From Isochrysis galbana (Eukaryota; Haptophyta; Isochrysidales; Isochrysidaceae), in assembly GCA_018136815.1 (NCBI GenBank), contig CM030939.1:3155419-3219418 (forward strand): a stretch of DNA of 64,000 nucleotides. The letters are read 5' to 3'. Of the stretch, positions 31,319-41,954 are shown piece after piece. The position numbers and the translations under genes were made by a program. The stretch's first letter is position 1. Each line of letters starts with the position of its first letter. The notes beneath the pieces were generated by a model. That model worked only from the letters and a program-made list of their open reading frames with translations, did no database searches and was not told where the DNA came from.

Positions 31319-31769
31319 CCCCTACATGCCAAGAGGCAGCGCAGGGGGGTGGATGGTTCTCGCCCCCCATGAGGGGAGTCGAGAGACGAGAGAGTGGGGG
31401 GGGGCGCGAGGCCCCCCTCCATGGCGACCAATCATAAGATTAGTATTGCTTTCTACATCCAAAAAAAAGTGCTAAAAAATTGGTGTTCATTCAAGTCGGA
31501 CGGGAGGAGGGAGTAGAACTGGTACTCTTCACTGCGCATCGCCCCCGCACTGTCACCTGAGCCACTTGACACTTGACGCCCATAAGACTACATCTGCTGC
31601 AGCAAATATACAAAAGCCACTGATATCAGCGGATATTCTGCTCGCTCAGGGCCTTTGAGGTGATATCAGCTGATGAGGTCCGCTTATATTAGCTATGATA
31701 TCAGTGTCAGCCTCGAAGTTGGTGTCAGCTGATGAACTGATGAACTGATGCACCATCACTGCAGCTAGG

Positions 31770-32195
31770 GAGCTCAGGGCTCCGGAGAGCTAGCCGAACG
31801 TAGAAACGGATGCAGACGTGCGCGATGGCGTTGGCCCCAAAGGCCTAAGACGCCATTTGTATTCGCTTTTTCGCTGCCTGTAGGTTTGTAATTTCGCCCT
31901 GTTCGCTGTTCGCTGGGGTGGAGCGAATTGTGAGTTGTGAATAAGTTTCGCGTTTCGCCTGCGAGTTCGGAATTTATTCATAGTAGTATGAGTAACTTAT
32001 AAACGTAAGCCACCCCGCTCCCCGCGCGGCTGCCTCACCGCTACTTCCTCTCCCCCCCCCCCCCCTCGGCCTTTTCTCCTCTCCCCCCCTGTTTCTTCTC
32101 TCTGCTTTCCCCCCTTGCTTCCCGGCGGGTGGGGGTGGGGGAAGTGGGGGAAGGGGGCGCGGGCGCCTTGTGGCTGTTTGGAGAGCACCAGCAGC
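31770..32195. other. Upstream region of the CAP-like gene
   Basis: Pyrimidine-rich from 32040 to 32110 (C and CT runs) on the sense strand, about 90-150 bp before the ATG, as for other genes in the window. No gene is seen. Confidence 0.45.
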
Positions 32196-33183
32196 ATGGC
32201 CAAGCCATGGTGCAGCCGGCTCGGTCTGTGTCTGACGCGGCAGGAGGAGCTTGCGCTGGCTTCGCGTCCGAGAGCCGCCGAGGAAGCGGCCGACTACCTA
32301 TCCGCCCAGGTGCGCGCGCCACCGCTTCCCCCTTTTCCCGCCTGCCGTGAGAGCCCAGGCGTGGGCCAAGGCCTTCTTCCCCCCACCGTGCTGCCTTCAA
32401 GCAGAACATGGCGATCGAGGAGTTTATGCGCGCGCTCCGGCTGGAGATCTTTGCGCAATACAACCATGCGCGTACCGATCCGCTCGGCTACTCAAGGACG
32501 GCAGGGCTTCCGCCGCACGCTGCGGAGATGTTGCAGCGCATCAAGCCAGTGCCGGCTTTCGAGGCCATCTCTGATGAGCTCTCCGCGGAGGCCATGAACA
32601 AGGTGTGCGCCTGCAGCTGTTCGGTGACGCAGCCCCCCTACCTCACGACGTGTTCGCGACCGGCTCCTCCACAGGTGAAGAGATTAGGATTCGTTGAAGA
32701 GGAGCCGGATGAGATCTTAGGTGAGAAGCCGTACTTGCACTGTCTCGGCATGGGGGCCGATGATGACCTCGACGGCGCAGATGTGCGAGCCATACCCTGC
32801 ACTCGGGGTGCAAGCCGTCTGCGAAATTGAGTTTACTGTTCACTTTCCTACAATTGCGAGCGATGCGGTGTCGTTCCTGATTCCAGGGATCGTGTGCGGT
32901 GCAGGTGGTTGCCTCTGCGACAAATGTTATTGTAGAATTGCTCTTGGATGAGGACAAGCTCCCCGTCGCCTTCGACCCATTTTTCACAGCGCTGGGTATT
33001 GCAATTGGACCCAACCGGAAGCACGGGACTGTAACGTGCATCCACCTCTCAGAGGAGTGGGACGACGACGACAACGTGCCGTCTGTGTTTGGCAACGGGT
33101 GCTGCCGATGCTGCGTGTCCGGTGCCAACCCGTATGGGCTACCTAACGTGACGATTGAGATACAGCTTTGCACCATACAATGA
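32196..33183 (+). CDS. CAP (SCP/Tpx-1) superfamily-like protein
   Basis: Exons: 32196-32309, 32405-32602, 32675-32782, 32905-33183; all introns phase 0; about 232 aa. Exon 2 carries FAQYNHARTDPLGYS, the helix 1 motif of CAP domains (H-N-x-x-R-x-x-P). The last exon has IVELLLDEDKLPVAFD followed by FFTALGIAIGPNRKHGTVTC, matching the second half of bacterial and algal CAP proteins (dDG, then vGvgiGpHkkYGt). CAP proteins are usually secreted and bind sterols or lipids. No signal peptide is visible at the chosen ATG, so either it is intracellular or the first exon is missed. A C-rich patch (CCRCC) and an acidic run lie near the end. Confidence 0.55.
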
Positions 33184-33579
33184 AGCAGGGAGAATTGGCA
33201 ATGAGCCTTTGGCTAGTACCGGTCGAAGACGGCGACGTGCAATGCACTAATGCTGCTGTTGTGGCCGCTCTGGGAGGCTACCTTGCTCGCGTGCGTGCAC
33301 ACTTGAGAAGCGGCATGGCCCTGCGTTCCGCTACAGCAAGGCAGGATGGATGGTACCGTCGACTTATCTGCTTGCCTACTGTTGCCGAGCTGAGAGCTAG
33401 TACTTCTACGCACAGTGCGCCGTAATGGTGGGAGCAGTGTAGTCGAAGCGTAGCAAGCCGGTCCTACAGAATGGCTCCAAACCACATTTTAGGTAGTTCA
33501 GAATGTAGTGATGATTGGTGTGATCCACTTTCTAGGGAGTAATAATATTAATGAGCGTTAGTGCCGCTACTCTTGCCAA
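33184..33579. other. Intergenic, no gene seen
   Basis: Open frames are short and unlike any family. A GAGCGTTAGTGCCGCTACTC word at 33553 resembles sequences at 1355 and 29036 and may mark an old repeat. Confidence 0.4.
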
Positions 33580-33618
33580 GTTGTCCACACCCGGATTCGA
33601 ACTTCGGGTGTGGACAAC
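33580..33618. repeat. Perfect 14-bp inverted repeat with 11-nt loop
   Basis: Arms GTTGTCCACACCCG (33580-33593) and CGGGTGTGGACAAC (33605-33618). The loop GATTCGAACTT contains, on the minus strand, GTTCGAATC, which resembles a tRNA T-loop/B box. It does not extend into a tRNA cloverleaf. Confidence 0.8.
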
Positions 33619-35258
33619 GTACAACGTATATTCTTGCCAAGCTGTTTTAGGGTCAGGAGCGGCAAGCGGCAAGCGGATGGCGTCACGCAGACGCACAAGC
33701 GGTCGAATACTGTGTCCATGCCGCTGCTCGTCGCTGCATCCATTGAGGCGTGCGTGACCAAATCCATAAATTCCGGATCCACCGCATAGGCTGCTGCGCT
33801 GTGCCGTTGAGAAGCGCCGCCCAAGCAAGCGGCGCGGCAGCAGCCGGCGCTGGCCTATCCAGCGTCGGAGAATCGTCGCCGCATGTGTCGCTGCCATCTT
33901 CCACGACCGCGCGCGCGGACCGCGACGCGCGGGTGGGATTGGGGTTGAAGAGAGAGTGGCTCATTGATCGTGGGGGGAGAGGGCGGCCGAGGGCAGGGAG
34001 GGGGGAAGGGGGGCGCAGTGCGGCGAGCGACGCAGAGAGGTTACCCTCCAACGGGGGGAAAAGAGAGAAGAGGGGGAGAGCCCCCCCCCCTGTGTCCTGT
34101 ATCTGTATTTTGCCATGTTTTACACTGTTTTTTTTTGGAAAGCCAAATACAGCTATATTTTCTGTCTTTCTAGACCTAGGACCCTGCCCACTGTCTTTCA
34201 CAGCTAGGAATTGAGTATACTCTTAGAATGACAGGCCGCCGAGGCCCGGGGGCCGCACGCCGTCCCGGCTGTGAAGGTGAGCAACCGACGCCGTTGGTGT
34301 GCTTGCAGCCTGAGCACCCTCCCCGGCCATGGCCGAGTGCCTATGGGGGGGGGGCGCAGGCAGCCATGGTGCACAAAATACCAATGGCCAATGGGAAGGA
34401 CTGGGGTGCTAGGTGCTAGGAGTTGGCTACCTACTACCCGAGTAGGTTTAGCTTCAATGGGCTAAAATGGCCCTCTTCCCGGCGTGGGCAGGCAGTCCCC
34501 CCCTCCCCCCCTTCCCCCTTTCCCCCTCTCTGCACCGAGAGTTGCATCGGCGATGGGCTCTCCCTGTACTGCCGCCTGGCAGGAGAGGGGGGGGCGGGGG
34601 GGGGGGGGGGGAGAGAGAGGGGGGGGGGGCGGGGGGGCGGGGGGGAAGAGGGGGGAGAGGGGAGAGGTCCCTCTCCTCCTCGAGAAGACCAACCCCTCCC
34701 CCCTCCCCTTCATCATCATCTCACCCTTCCCCGCCCTTTTCCCCCGCTCTACTCATCGATCTCACCCACCTCGTTTATTCACCTACCATCGTCGTATCTT
34801 CTCTATCGGGGTGGTCCCCCGTGTGCAAATCACCCCCCCCTGTATCTCTTCTCCCTCGCGCGCTTCTTATCTAAGAGAGACCCGCCGTCTCGGTCGGCCA
34901 GCCTCTCTCTCTTCCCGTTCACCTTATTCACCTCCCTCCTACTCTATGTGCTCAGCGACGTCCCTCGTCGAACTCGTAACTCCGTACTCCCATGCTCTCT
35001 TCTCTTCCCGTGGCCTTGTTCTCATCTCTCCGTCTCTTACCGTGAGAATTCGACGGGGTCGCTCACCTCGCCGACCTTGCTCAGCTTCCTCGACCACTGG
35101 AGATCCTTTTCTCCTCTCTCCTCGCCCAATTATCCCCCTCGTCGTCGCCTCACCCGACCCCCGTTTCCCTCTCCCAACCACTCCACTCTCACGTACTTTC
35201 CCGCCCCACCCTCCGCATCTTCCCCCCCGTTCTCTCTTTCTCTCTCTCGTTCATCTCG
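33619..35258. other. Intergenic with G/C tracts, no gene seen
   Basis: Contains a G run at 34587-34640 and long pyrimidine-rich sequence from 34690 to 35255 leading to the CobW start codon (CTCTCTTTCTCTCTCTCG just before the ATG). Ser/Pro frames here are composition artefacts. Confidence 0.5.
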
Positions 35259-35604
35259 ATGTCCTCCTCGCCTGAGCCAAAGCGCCCGAAGCCCTCGTCC
35301 TCCTCGAAGGCGACCGTGCCAGTGACGCTTCTCTCTGGCTTCCTCGGCGTGGGCAAGACCACGCTCCTCAAGCACATTCTCGAGCACAAGCATGGACTCG
35401 CGATCGGAGTCATTGTGAACGATGTGGCAGAGGTGACCTTCCTCTTGTCCTCTCTTCCTCTCTTCCTCACTCCACCCTCTCTCACCGTCTTCGATTTCTC
35501 CCTCCTTCTCCCTCTCCCTCTGAGCAATGCCGCGCGCGCGCGTTCTCTCTCTCTTCTCCCCTCTCCCTCAATCCCCTCCCCCCCCTCTCCCTCTGGGCGG
35601 AGCA

Positions 35605-35667
<63 letters not shown>

Positions 35668-37800
35668 CGGAAGTCAACCTCTCTCCTATCCCCTCTCCTT
35701 CCCCCCTACCCCCATCCCGCCTCTCCTTCCCCTTTCTCCTCTCCCCCCCCCCTTTCCCCCCATCCAATTCCAGTCATCATGACCACGCCGAATTTGGGTA
35801 GTGCTCTAATTGCTTCCTGCCTCCCACGAGCCCGCTCTCTACCTCCCCACGTCTCTCCCACAGATCACCCTTCCCTCTCCTCCAACTATCTTGTCGTCTC
35901 ACAATTGGCCCTTCCCCTTCTCTCTGCTCCCACCTCAACCTCCCTCGAATTCCTGCGCCTGGCTTCTCAAGGCTTCCCTCTCGCGTCCTTGTGCCCGCTT
36001 TGTCACCCTGTCCCCTCCCTTGCAGATCAACATCGACCGGTCGCTCGTCGCGTCCAAGGTTGGTGTGGGCGCGGTCGGTGGTGCGGCGAAGCAGGAGGAC
36101 ATGATCGAACTCCAGAACGGATGCGCCTGCTGCTCGCTTGGTGAGGAGTTCATTCAGTCGATTGCGCAGATGATGGACAAAGCTGCGGAGCGCGGGCGCC
36201 CGTGGGACCACATCGTGGTCGAATCATCGGGCGTTGCCGAGCCTCGCGAGATCCGCGAGAACTTCCAGAGGGTGATGGCTACAACACCAGAGGAACTCAA
36301 CGGAGCCCGTCTTGACACATTGGTCACCGTTGTCGATTCGAGCAACTTCCTCAGTGAATACGAGAAGCGCAACCGTGTCAACCAGCGGCAGGACTTGGGC
36401 GCAGATGATTATTCTGAGGGCAACACCCGGCAGGTGGTCGATCTGATGGTAGAGCAAATCGAATGCGCCGACGTGATCCTCCTTAACAAGGCGGATCGGG
36501 CCACCCCGGACACAATGGCACTTCTGAAGGAGACGGTGTGAACGCCCTACTCGACCGACCCAATGCCATCGGGTGCCACTGCCTGTCATCCATCTGTGCC
36601 TGGGGAGGTTGGCTCCTACGTCACTGAGCGCTTGCTGTATTAAGATCACCCCCCCCCCCCCCCTTTCCATCATGCTCCGGGCCACCGCCGAGCTGCCACA
36701 GCGTGTCCCCACGTCCAACCTCCCTCCTCATGCGTGCAGATCGCGACGCTCAACCCGCACGCCAAGATGTACACGTGCATCAACGGGATCGTCCCGCTCA
36801 CTGACGTGCTTGCGGCGGCCGGCGGCGAGGGCGTTGCCAAGCTCGATGAGGATGGCGAGCTCAAGCGCCTCGTCAACCACTTGCACTCTCACGGCTCAGG
36901 ACACGGGCACGCCGAGAAGGCTGCGGACAAGCCCGCAGAGGGCCACGGCCATAACCATACTGGCGCGACCTCCGACGTCGGCTGCACTGAAGGTTGTACC
37001 GACAAGTCGCACGAGCACGGACACCACGAACACGGACACCACGAGCATAGCCACCGAAAAGGCCGCGAGACCAAGAGGTTCGGCATAACTTCCTTTTGCT
37101 ATGAGCGACGACGGCCGTTCCACCCGCATCGGCTCATGAATGTCATCCGGCAGCTCCCAGTGCGGCAGGAGTCGCTTGCCCTCTCAGACGCTCTCAAGGA
37201 CAGCCCGACGCCAGCTGCGTCCGTGTCTGCTGCCGCTGAGGCAACTGCCTCGGGCACCTCGGCGGTGGCTGACGGGGGCACCGACACGAGCCGCTCACCC
37301 ATGTCCACGCTTATCCGAGCCAAGGGCTTTATCTGGCTATCGAACTCGCACTCGCAGATCTTCTATTGGGCGCTCGCTGGCAAGCATTTTGAGCTGTCGG
37401 CCTATGCGACGTGGTGGGCGGCCACCGCACCTGAAGGCTGGCCTCAGGAGCCTAAGGAGAATGAGGAAATGCAGAAAGACTTCTCGGGCGAATTTGGCGA
37501 TCGGAGGCAGGTGGGCGCATCAGGCTACTGTGGTGCACGTAACTTAGACGTATGGGAGCAAGGCAAGTCGATCAGCGGTGCCAAGTTCGTGTACGCCTTA
37601 CGATCGAGCCCCCCACATGCATGCATGGCCACGCACGCCCATCTGCCTGCCCGACCGTTCTGCAGGAAATTGTCTTCATTGGGGTTGGTATGGACCGCCC
37701 GGCCATTGAAAAGATGCTCGATGAGTGCCTCCTCTCGGACGATGAGGTTGCCGTGTACCGGCAGCACTGGGTGGATCAAGCTGATCCTGCCTTCCGCTAG
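35259..37800 (+). CDS. CobW/COG0523 family metal GTPase (ZNG1-like)
   Basis: Exons: 35259-35432, 36026-36535, 36740-37510, 37666-37800; all introns phase 0; about 529 aa. COG0523 proteins are GTP-dependent metal chaperones, many for zinc. Visible motifs: Walker [12 protein letters not shown] (~27-37), IVNDVAE joined to INID across intron 1, the metal-binding CxCC as GCACC (~88-92), the SGVAEP switch region, and NKAD for guanine recognition (~212). A His-rich loop ([27 protein letters not shown]; ~285-340) precedes the CobW C-terminal domain ([22 protein letters not shown] joined to [11 protein letters not shown]). The loop is a likely metal reservoir or sensor. No targeting signal is evident. 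Intron 1 (593 bp) holds a (CT)n run at about 35606-35652. Confidence 0.9.
35606..35665 (+). repeat. CT microsatellite and (CG)n run inside CobW intron 1
   Basis: (CT)n followed by a CGCGCGCG run, within the 35433-36025 intron. Confidence 0.9.
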
Positions 37801-37880
37801 CCCTCACCGGGCGTAGCCCCCTCAATCGTATTTGTGGGCAGCACCTCATGCATAACATTTATCTATTCGCGAAGGAGCAG

Positions 37881-37980
37881 NNNNNNNNNNNNNNNNNNNN
37901 NNNNNNNNNNNNNNNNNNNNNNNNNNNNNNNNNNNNNNNNNNNNNNNNNNNNNNNNNNNNNNNNNNNNNNNNNNNNNNNN
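37881..37980. other. Assembly gap (100 N)
   Basis: Exactly 100 N; the size is probably a scaffold placeholder. Anything between the CobW end and 38000 may be incomplete. Confidence 0.99.
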
Positions 37981-38449
37981 CCTCAGGCGACCCTCGCCAC
38001 CGCGCCCCACTTGGGACCCCCCACGTACCACATATTATGGATACGTCCAATAATGATAATGACCCCAATGATTGGTGATTGGTCCAATGGACAATGGACA
38101 ATGGACGATGTACGATGTATTCTAACCTCTTTTTACTTCCCACTCCCACTCCCACATTGCACATTGCACATTGCTTGCGCGTGTGTGGCATTGTTCCCCG
38201 GCGCGTAGCGCCCCCTTTGAACGTTTCTCTCTCTCGCACACAATTCTCTGCGCGCGCTCTGCATTGTGTTATTATTGTTATTAGTGTCACGCGGCGCGTT
38301 ACTGTGAATCTGTGAATGTGCGTGCGTGTGACTATAGAGAGAGTGTATCCTGCGATATCGGGTCCGGGTCGGCGATGCGATCGGCGATGGCGCTCTGCGC
38401 TCTGCCTCGCCCAAACCACGGTGGTGCCGACTGCCGCTTCATCCACAAG

Positions 38450-38615
38450 TGCGCACGGCTACAATCGTCTCATACAACATGAACGGCACCGGTCGCCGGT
38501 AGCGGCGCCCTACCTGGGATACGGTGCTGGCCCAGCGCCGCCCAGGCGAGCAAAGCCAAGGTGGACATCCTCCTCCTTCAAGAGCTCCACGCCTACGCCG
38601 CCAGGGCGAGATAGG
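38450..38615 (+). pseudogene. LINE endonuclease (EEP) N-terminal relic
   Basis: One frame reads TIVSYNMNGTG and, after a stop and frame change about 90 bp on, KVDILLLQELHAYA. These match the first two motifs of the apurinic-like endonuclease of non-LTR retrotransposons (SYNxNG and D-I-L-x-x-Q-E-x-H). The rest of the domain is absent. TAGGTCTAACAATCTCTTA directly after it recurs at 63901. Confidence 0.5.
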
Positions 38616-38619
38616 TCTA

Positions 38620-38923
38620 ACAATCTCTTACTATCCATCACTCTATCTAGGGCTCAGGCCGTTCTGAGTCTAGGTAGGAGGTAGGAGTTCGCAGGTGTTG
38701 TGGACCCGTAACAAGAGTAAAGTACTCCTATGTAATGTGGAAACGGGAAGAGCCCAGTCACTTCAGCCTCTAGGAGTAGAGTAGAGTAGAGCATCTTTTC
38801 ACACTCTTCCATCCGAAGGGCCGCCGCCGCAGCGAGCCGTCCTCGCCGCCTCGCCCCTCGCCCCCTTCCTCTTCCCCCCCCCCCCCCCCCCGCCCTCCTC
38901 CTTCCGCGCTGCGCCTTTCTATC
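38620..38923. other. Upstream region of the Beclin gene
   Basis: Becomes C-rich from 38840 to 38915, ending just before the ATG. No gene is seen. Confidence 0.4.
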
Positions 38924-40472
38924 ATGCTCGACTGCCAGCGCTGCCGGCAGCCGCTCTCAGGATGGCCAGTGGGCGGCGAGCCAGCGGGCCGCCCCTCGAT
39001 CCTGGGCGAGTCGTATGTTGTGCTGCCGCAGTCGCACCGAGCGGCGGTGGCCGAGCTTGGTGAGGGGCTCAGCCTCAGCCTGTCTCGCGGCCGGCAGGGC
39101 GCCGTGCTGCAGGCCTCGTCGATCCATGAGCAATTGCGCACCGTCGACCGGCTCGTCGGCCTCGCCGAGCGCTGCGCGGCCGTGCCTTGCGGTGTGCCAC
39201 TCTGCGAGGAGTGTGCCTCAGCTGTGCTGCGCGAGCTGAACCGGCGGCTGCATGAGGCGCAGGCAGAGCGCGAGAGCCTCCAGGCGGCTTTTGCTGAGAT
39301 CGAGGCAGGAGAGGCAGAGTTGGAGCACGAACCGTTGAGTGAGGAGGAGTGCGCGGCGCAGCGTGCGGCACGCGCGCGCGAGGTGGAGGAGCTGCACGCG
39401 TCGCTTGCCGCTGCTAAACGCGAGCGCGCTGCACTGCTGGCAGAGGCATCGCGCCTGCGCACGTTGCAGGCTGAGCACGAGGCTCAAGAGGAGGCGTGGC
39501 ACGCGGAACTGAATGCGATGTCGCTCGCTTCCCAGCGCGAGGCAGAGGAGGCGCTACGCTCGCGCCAGCTCGTCGAGTACTGCGAGCGCGAGCTCGAGCG
39601 GCTCGAACGGGTGGACGTATGCGAGGATGTCTTCTCTATCGGCTCATCTGGCTCGTTCGGCACAATAAACTCGCTCCGGCTCGGGCGGCTACCAGGAGTG
39701 ACGGTTGACTGGGCTGAGATCAACGCGGCGCTGGGGCAGGTGGCGCTCATGCTCGTCACCCTTGCGCGCGAGGCAGGCGCCAGGTTCCACACGCACGCGC
39801 TGCTCCCGATGGGTTCCTACTCCAAGGTGTGCGCATGCTGCGGCTCGCCTTCGCGGCTCACGAAGCGGCAACACGACCCCCCCGCGCCACGCTGGCTAGC
39901 TGAACCTAAGCATCTCTCTACTGGCCCAGGCGTACAAGCTTGATGAACCAGCCGTCTTGTATGAGCTTCATGGCTCGGGCTCGGCGCATCTAGGGCGGAT
40001 CTTTGGGTCCTCTCGTTTCGACAAGGGACTCGTGATGATGCTTGCGTGCACGAGGGATCTACTTGCGTTTGCGACTTCCAGGCCCAGGAATGGGGTGGCG
40101 CCGGAACCGCCGCATCCTATAGAGGAGGAAACGGTGCGGCGCTGGCAAGAGGAATCAAGCGCCTGCACTGGTTGCTAGATCGTTACTGCGTCGACGTGTC
40201 TGCGCGATCGCTAGATACAAAGTTGTCATTTTCATGCGTGCTTGGGCTCATGCCGCCGGCTGATTTTCCCATCACAACCCGTCATATCCTGGCTACCTTG
40301 GCTTGCGCAGGTCGGAGGCGCCTCTATTCGGCTGCAGTTTAACTTGGAGGAGAGATGGACGCGCGCCTTCCGCAATCTGCTCGAGGACCTCTCATGGCTC
40401 CTTGCTTGGAGGAGAGCCCATAGAACCAAGATGGCCGCCTCTGAAACAATGGGCGATACGACAGCAAATTGA
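38924..40472 (+). CDS. Beclin-1/Atg6 autophagy protein
   Basis: Exons: 38924-39826, 39930-40133, 40311-40472; both introns phase 0; about 422 aa. Beclin/Atg6 is a scaffold of the class III PI3-kinase complex (with Vps34) that starts autophagosome formation. It opens with LDCQRCRQPL, a zinc-like CxxC. VPLCEECASAVLRELNRRL matches the Beclin PLCEEC motif that precedes the coiled coil, and residues about 110-220 form a charged coiled coil (EEL, ERE, AEAS heptads). The BARA/ECD domain follows: INSLRLGRLPGVTVDWAEIN, ALGQVALML, HALLPMGSYSK joined to AYKLDE, GRIFGSSRFDKGLVMML, and the last exon IRLQFNLEERWTRAFRNLL with LSWLLAW. The N-terminal BH3 region of animal Beclins is not recognisable, as expected outside animals. 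It is slightly shorter than typical (450-520 aa). Confidence 0.88.
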
Positions 40473-41954
40473 GTAAAATCCTTAAGCGAGGCGAGCGGAG
40501 GCCGGGTGCCTGGCATTGGCGTCGACGGCCCTCGCCCAAGAACGAGGCAAGTGGGGATGATAAATCATTCTTTGTCATTCGACCAAAGGCAGTTCAATCC
40601 TCCGACGGCGCCATCTTTCACTGCCACATGGGCGCATGCGCTGTTACAGAAAGGGGGAGAGCCACACCAAGGGATTCACCCCTAAGGAGACACTCCCTCT
40701 TAGGAGCCCCCTCTTGAACATTTTTCTTTCATGACGCCCCCCCCCCCCCCCCGCGCGCGGTTTCTCCCCGCGCGAATGGTTCCTAGCTAAGGTCGCGTCC
40801 CCCCCGCCCCCTCGGGGTCTGTCTCTAGAAGGTGCAAATTGAGGTTGCCCCTGTTTTGGGCCCCACCCCGTGTGCAAAGTGGTATAAATCAGGAGCAGGA
40901 AGTCGTGTCTGTGTCGTATGAGGATCATCTCCTTCATTCGTGAACCTCCTATATCGCTATCGTGCTAGGAGCGTGGGTGGTTCCTCCCACACTGTGGCGG
41001 AGGCGAGTGGAGAGGCAAGGGGGGGTTCGTACCGCCCCCATGACCCATGAGTGAACCAAGCGGCTATAAACTTGCGTTGTACTCGAATCCATTCAGGCCT
41101 ACCGGCATAGCACAACAAAACCAAAACCAAACCTGACCACGATTCACGCTACCCACTTTTGACGGAACACAAGCTTAGAGGATCCAGAGGAGCACCCCGT
41201 GGCCCTTCATAATCAAGGCTCATCTTGGACATGAAAGTAAGAGAGAGAAAGACCATGCATGGCACGACACAGCTCACGTGGGCAGCATCATATCCAACCA
41301 ATTCGCTCGCATGCGTATCCCCAATGCATGTGGCAATTACAGGCCTACACATATGGTGGCTGCCGAGAGATGATGAACAACAATGGTGACGAGAAGCTAG
41401 ATGAAGCATTCACTACATGACACGCGCCGATGATGAGTTATCAGGCGTCACCGTTGAAACGTAGATCATCACGAACGTACATGAACAATGGGACGCCCCG
41501 TAATATTCCGCGTTATGCGCCACCTCGCCAACGACGGCTAGGTCCTTCACCGCAACAACAGGCAACCTGGCACGACATGTTCGCGTGAGTGCATAGTGTC
41601 CACATGGCGGGAGCACAAGGCACCGCTTCCGAGTGACTTGCAAGAGTCCATCAACGCTCGGGATGTCTGCCAAGCGCACATCGGGCAATAGAAATGATGC
41701 GGTATGGGGAGCCCAAAGTAGCCTCTGTTAGGTAAGATCGGACCCCCTCTCCCTGCGCTGCTGACGGGCGCCGCACACGGCTCTTCCTTTCTGATTGTGC
41801 CTCGATTTAGTCCGAGTGGGCACCAATAGCATCCCTAGCTTTTGTATAGGTTATCCCGGCCGGTGGTAGGCGTGCCAAAGCATCCTCGCCATGTAGGCCT
41901 TGAGTTCAGTATGGCACCCCGAAGGATACAGTCCAAACCTTGACACCCCACCCC
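40473..41954. other. Intergenic, repeat-like, no gene seen
   Basis: C-rich patch at 40737-40753. The stretch 40990-41090 (GGGGTTCGTACCGCCCCCAT, GCGGCTATAAACTTGCG) is a diverged relative of the AAGTTTATACTT module. 41150-41950 gives no family likeness on either strand. Confidence 0.4.

Larger units (their letters stand above)
28986..31761. mobile_element. Non-autonomous hAT-like element, 2.8 kb, nested
   Basis: The left end is CAGTGGTGATGGTGCATCAG; the right end read on the minus strand is CAGTGATGGTGCATCAGTTC, identical apart from a 3-bp indel. Flanks CAGTTAGG (28978-28985) and CAGCTAGG (31762-31769) form an 8-bp target duplication with one mismatch. CTGATATCAG-type palindromes cluster inside both ends (29009, 29955, 31620-31710). 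The interior contains other repeats (29150, 29828, 30100) and a complete MITE at 30862-31318. No transposase was found. Confidence 0.8.

Noticed and set aside
31024-31437. 137-codon acidic protein gene
   Set aside because: The frame crosses the right end of a MITE (31318) into flanking DNA; at most a transposon remnant.
33580-33618. tRNA gene
   Set aside because: Only a T-loop-like core is present; flanks do not form acceptor, D and anticodon arms.
40737-41100. LTR of a retrotransposon with TATAAA
   Set aside because: TATAAA belongs to the dispersed AAGTTTATACTT module; no paired LTR, primer-binding site or polypurine tract was found.
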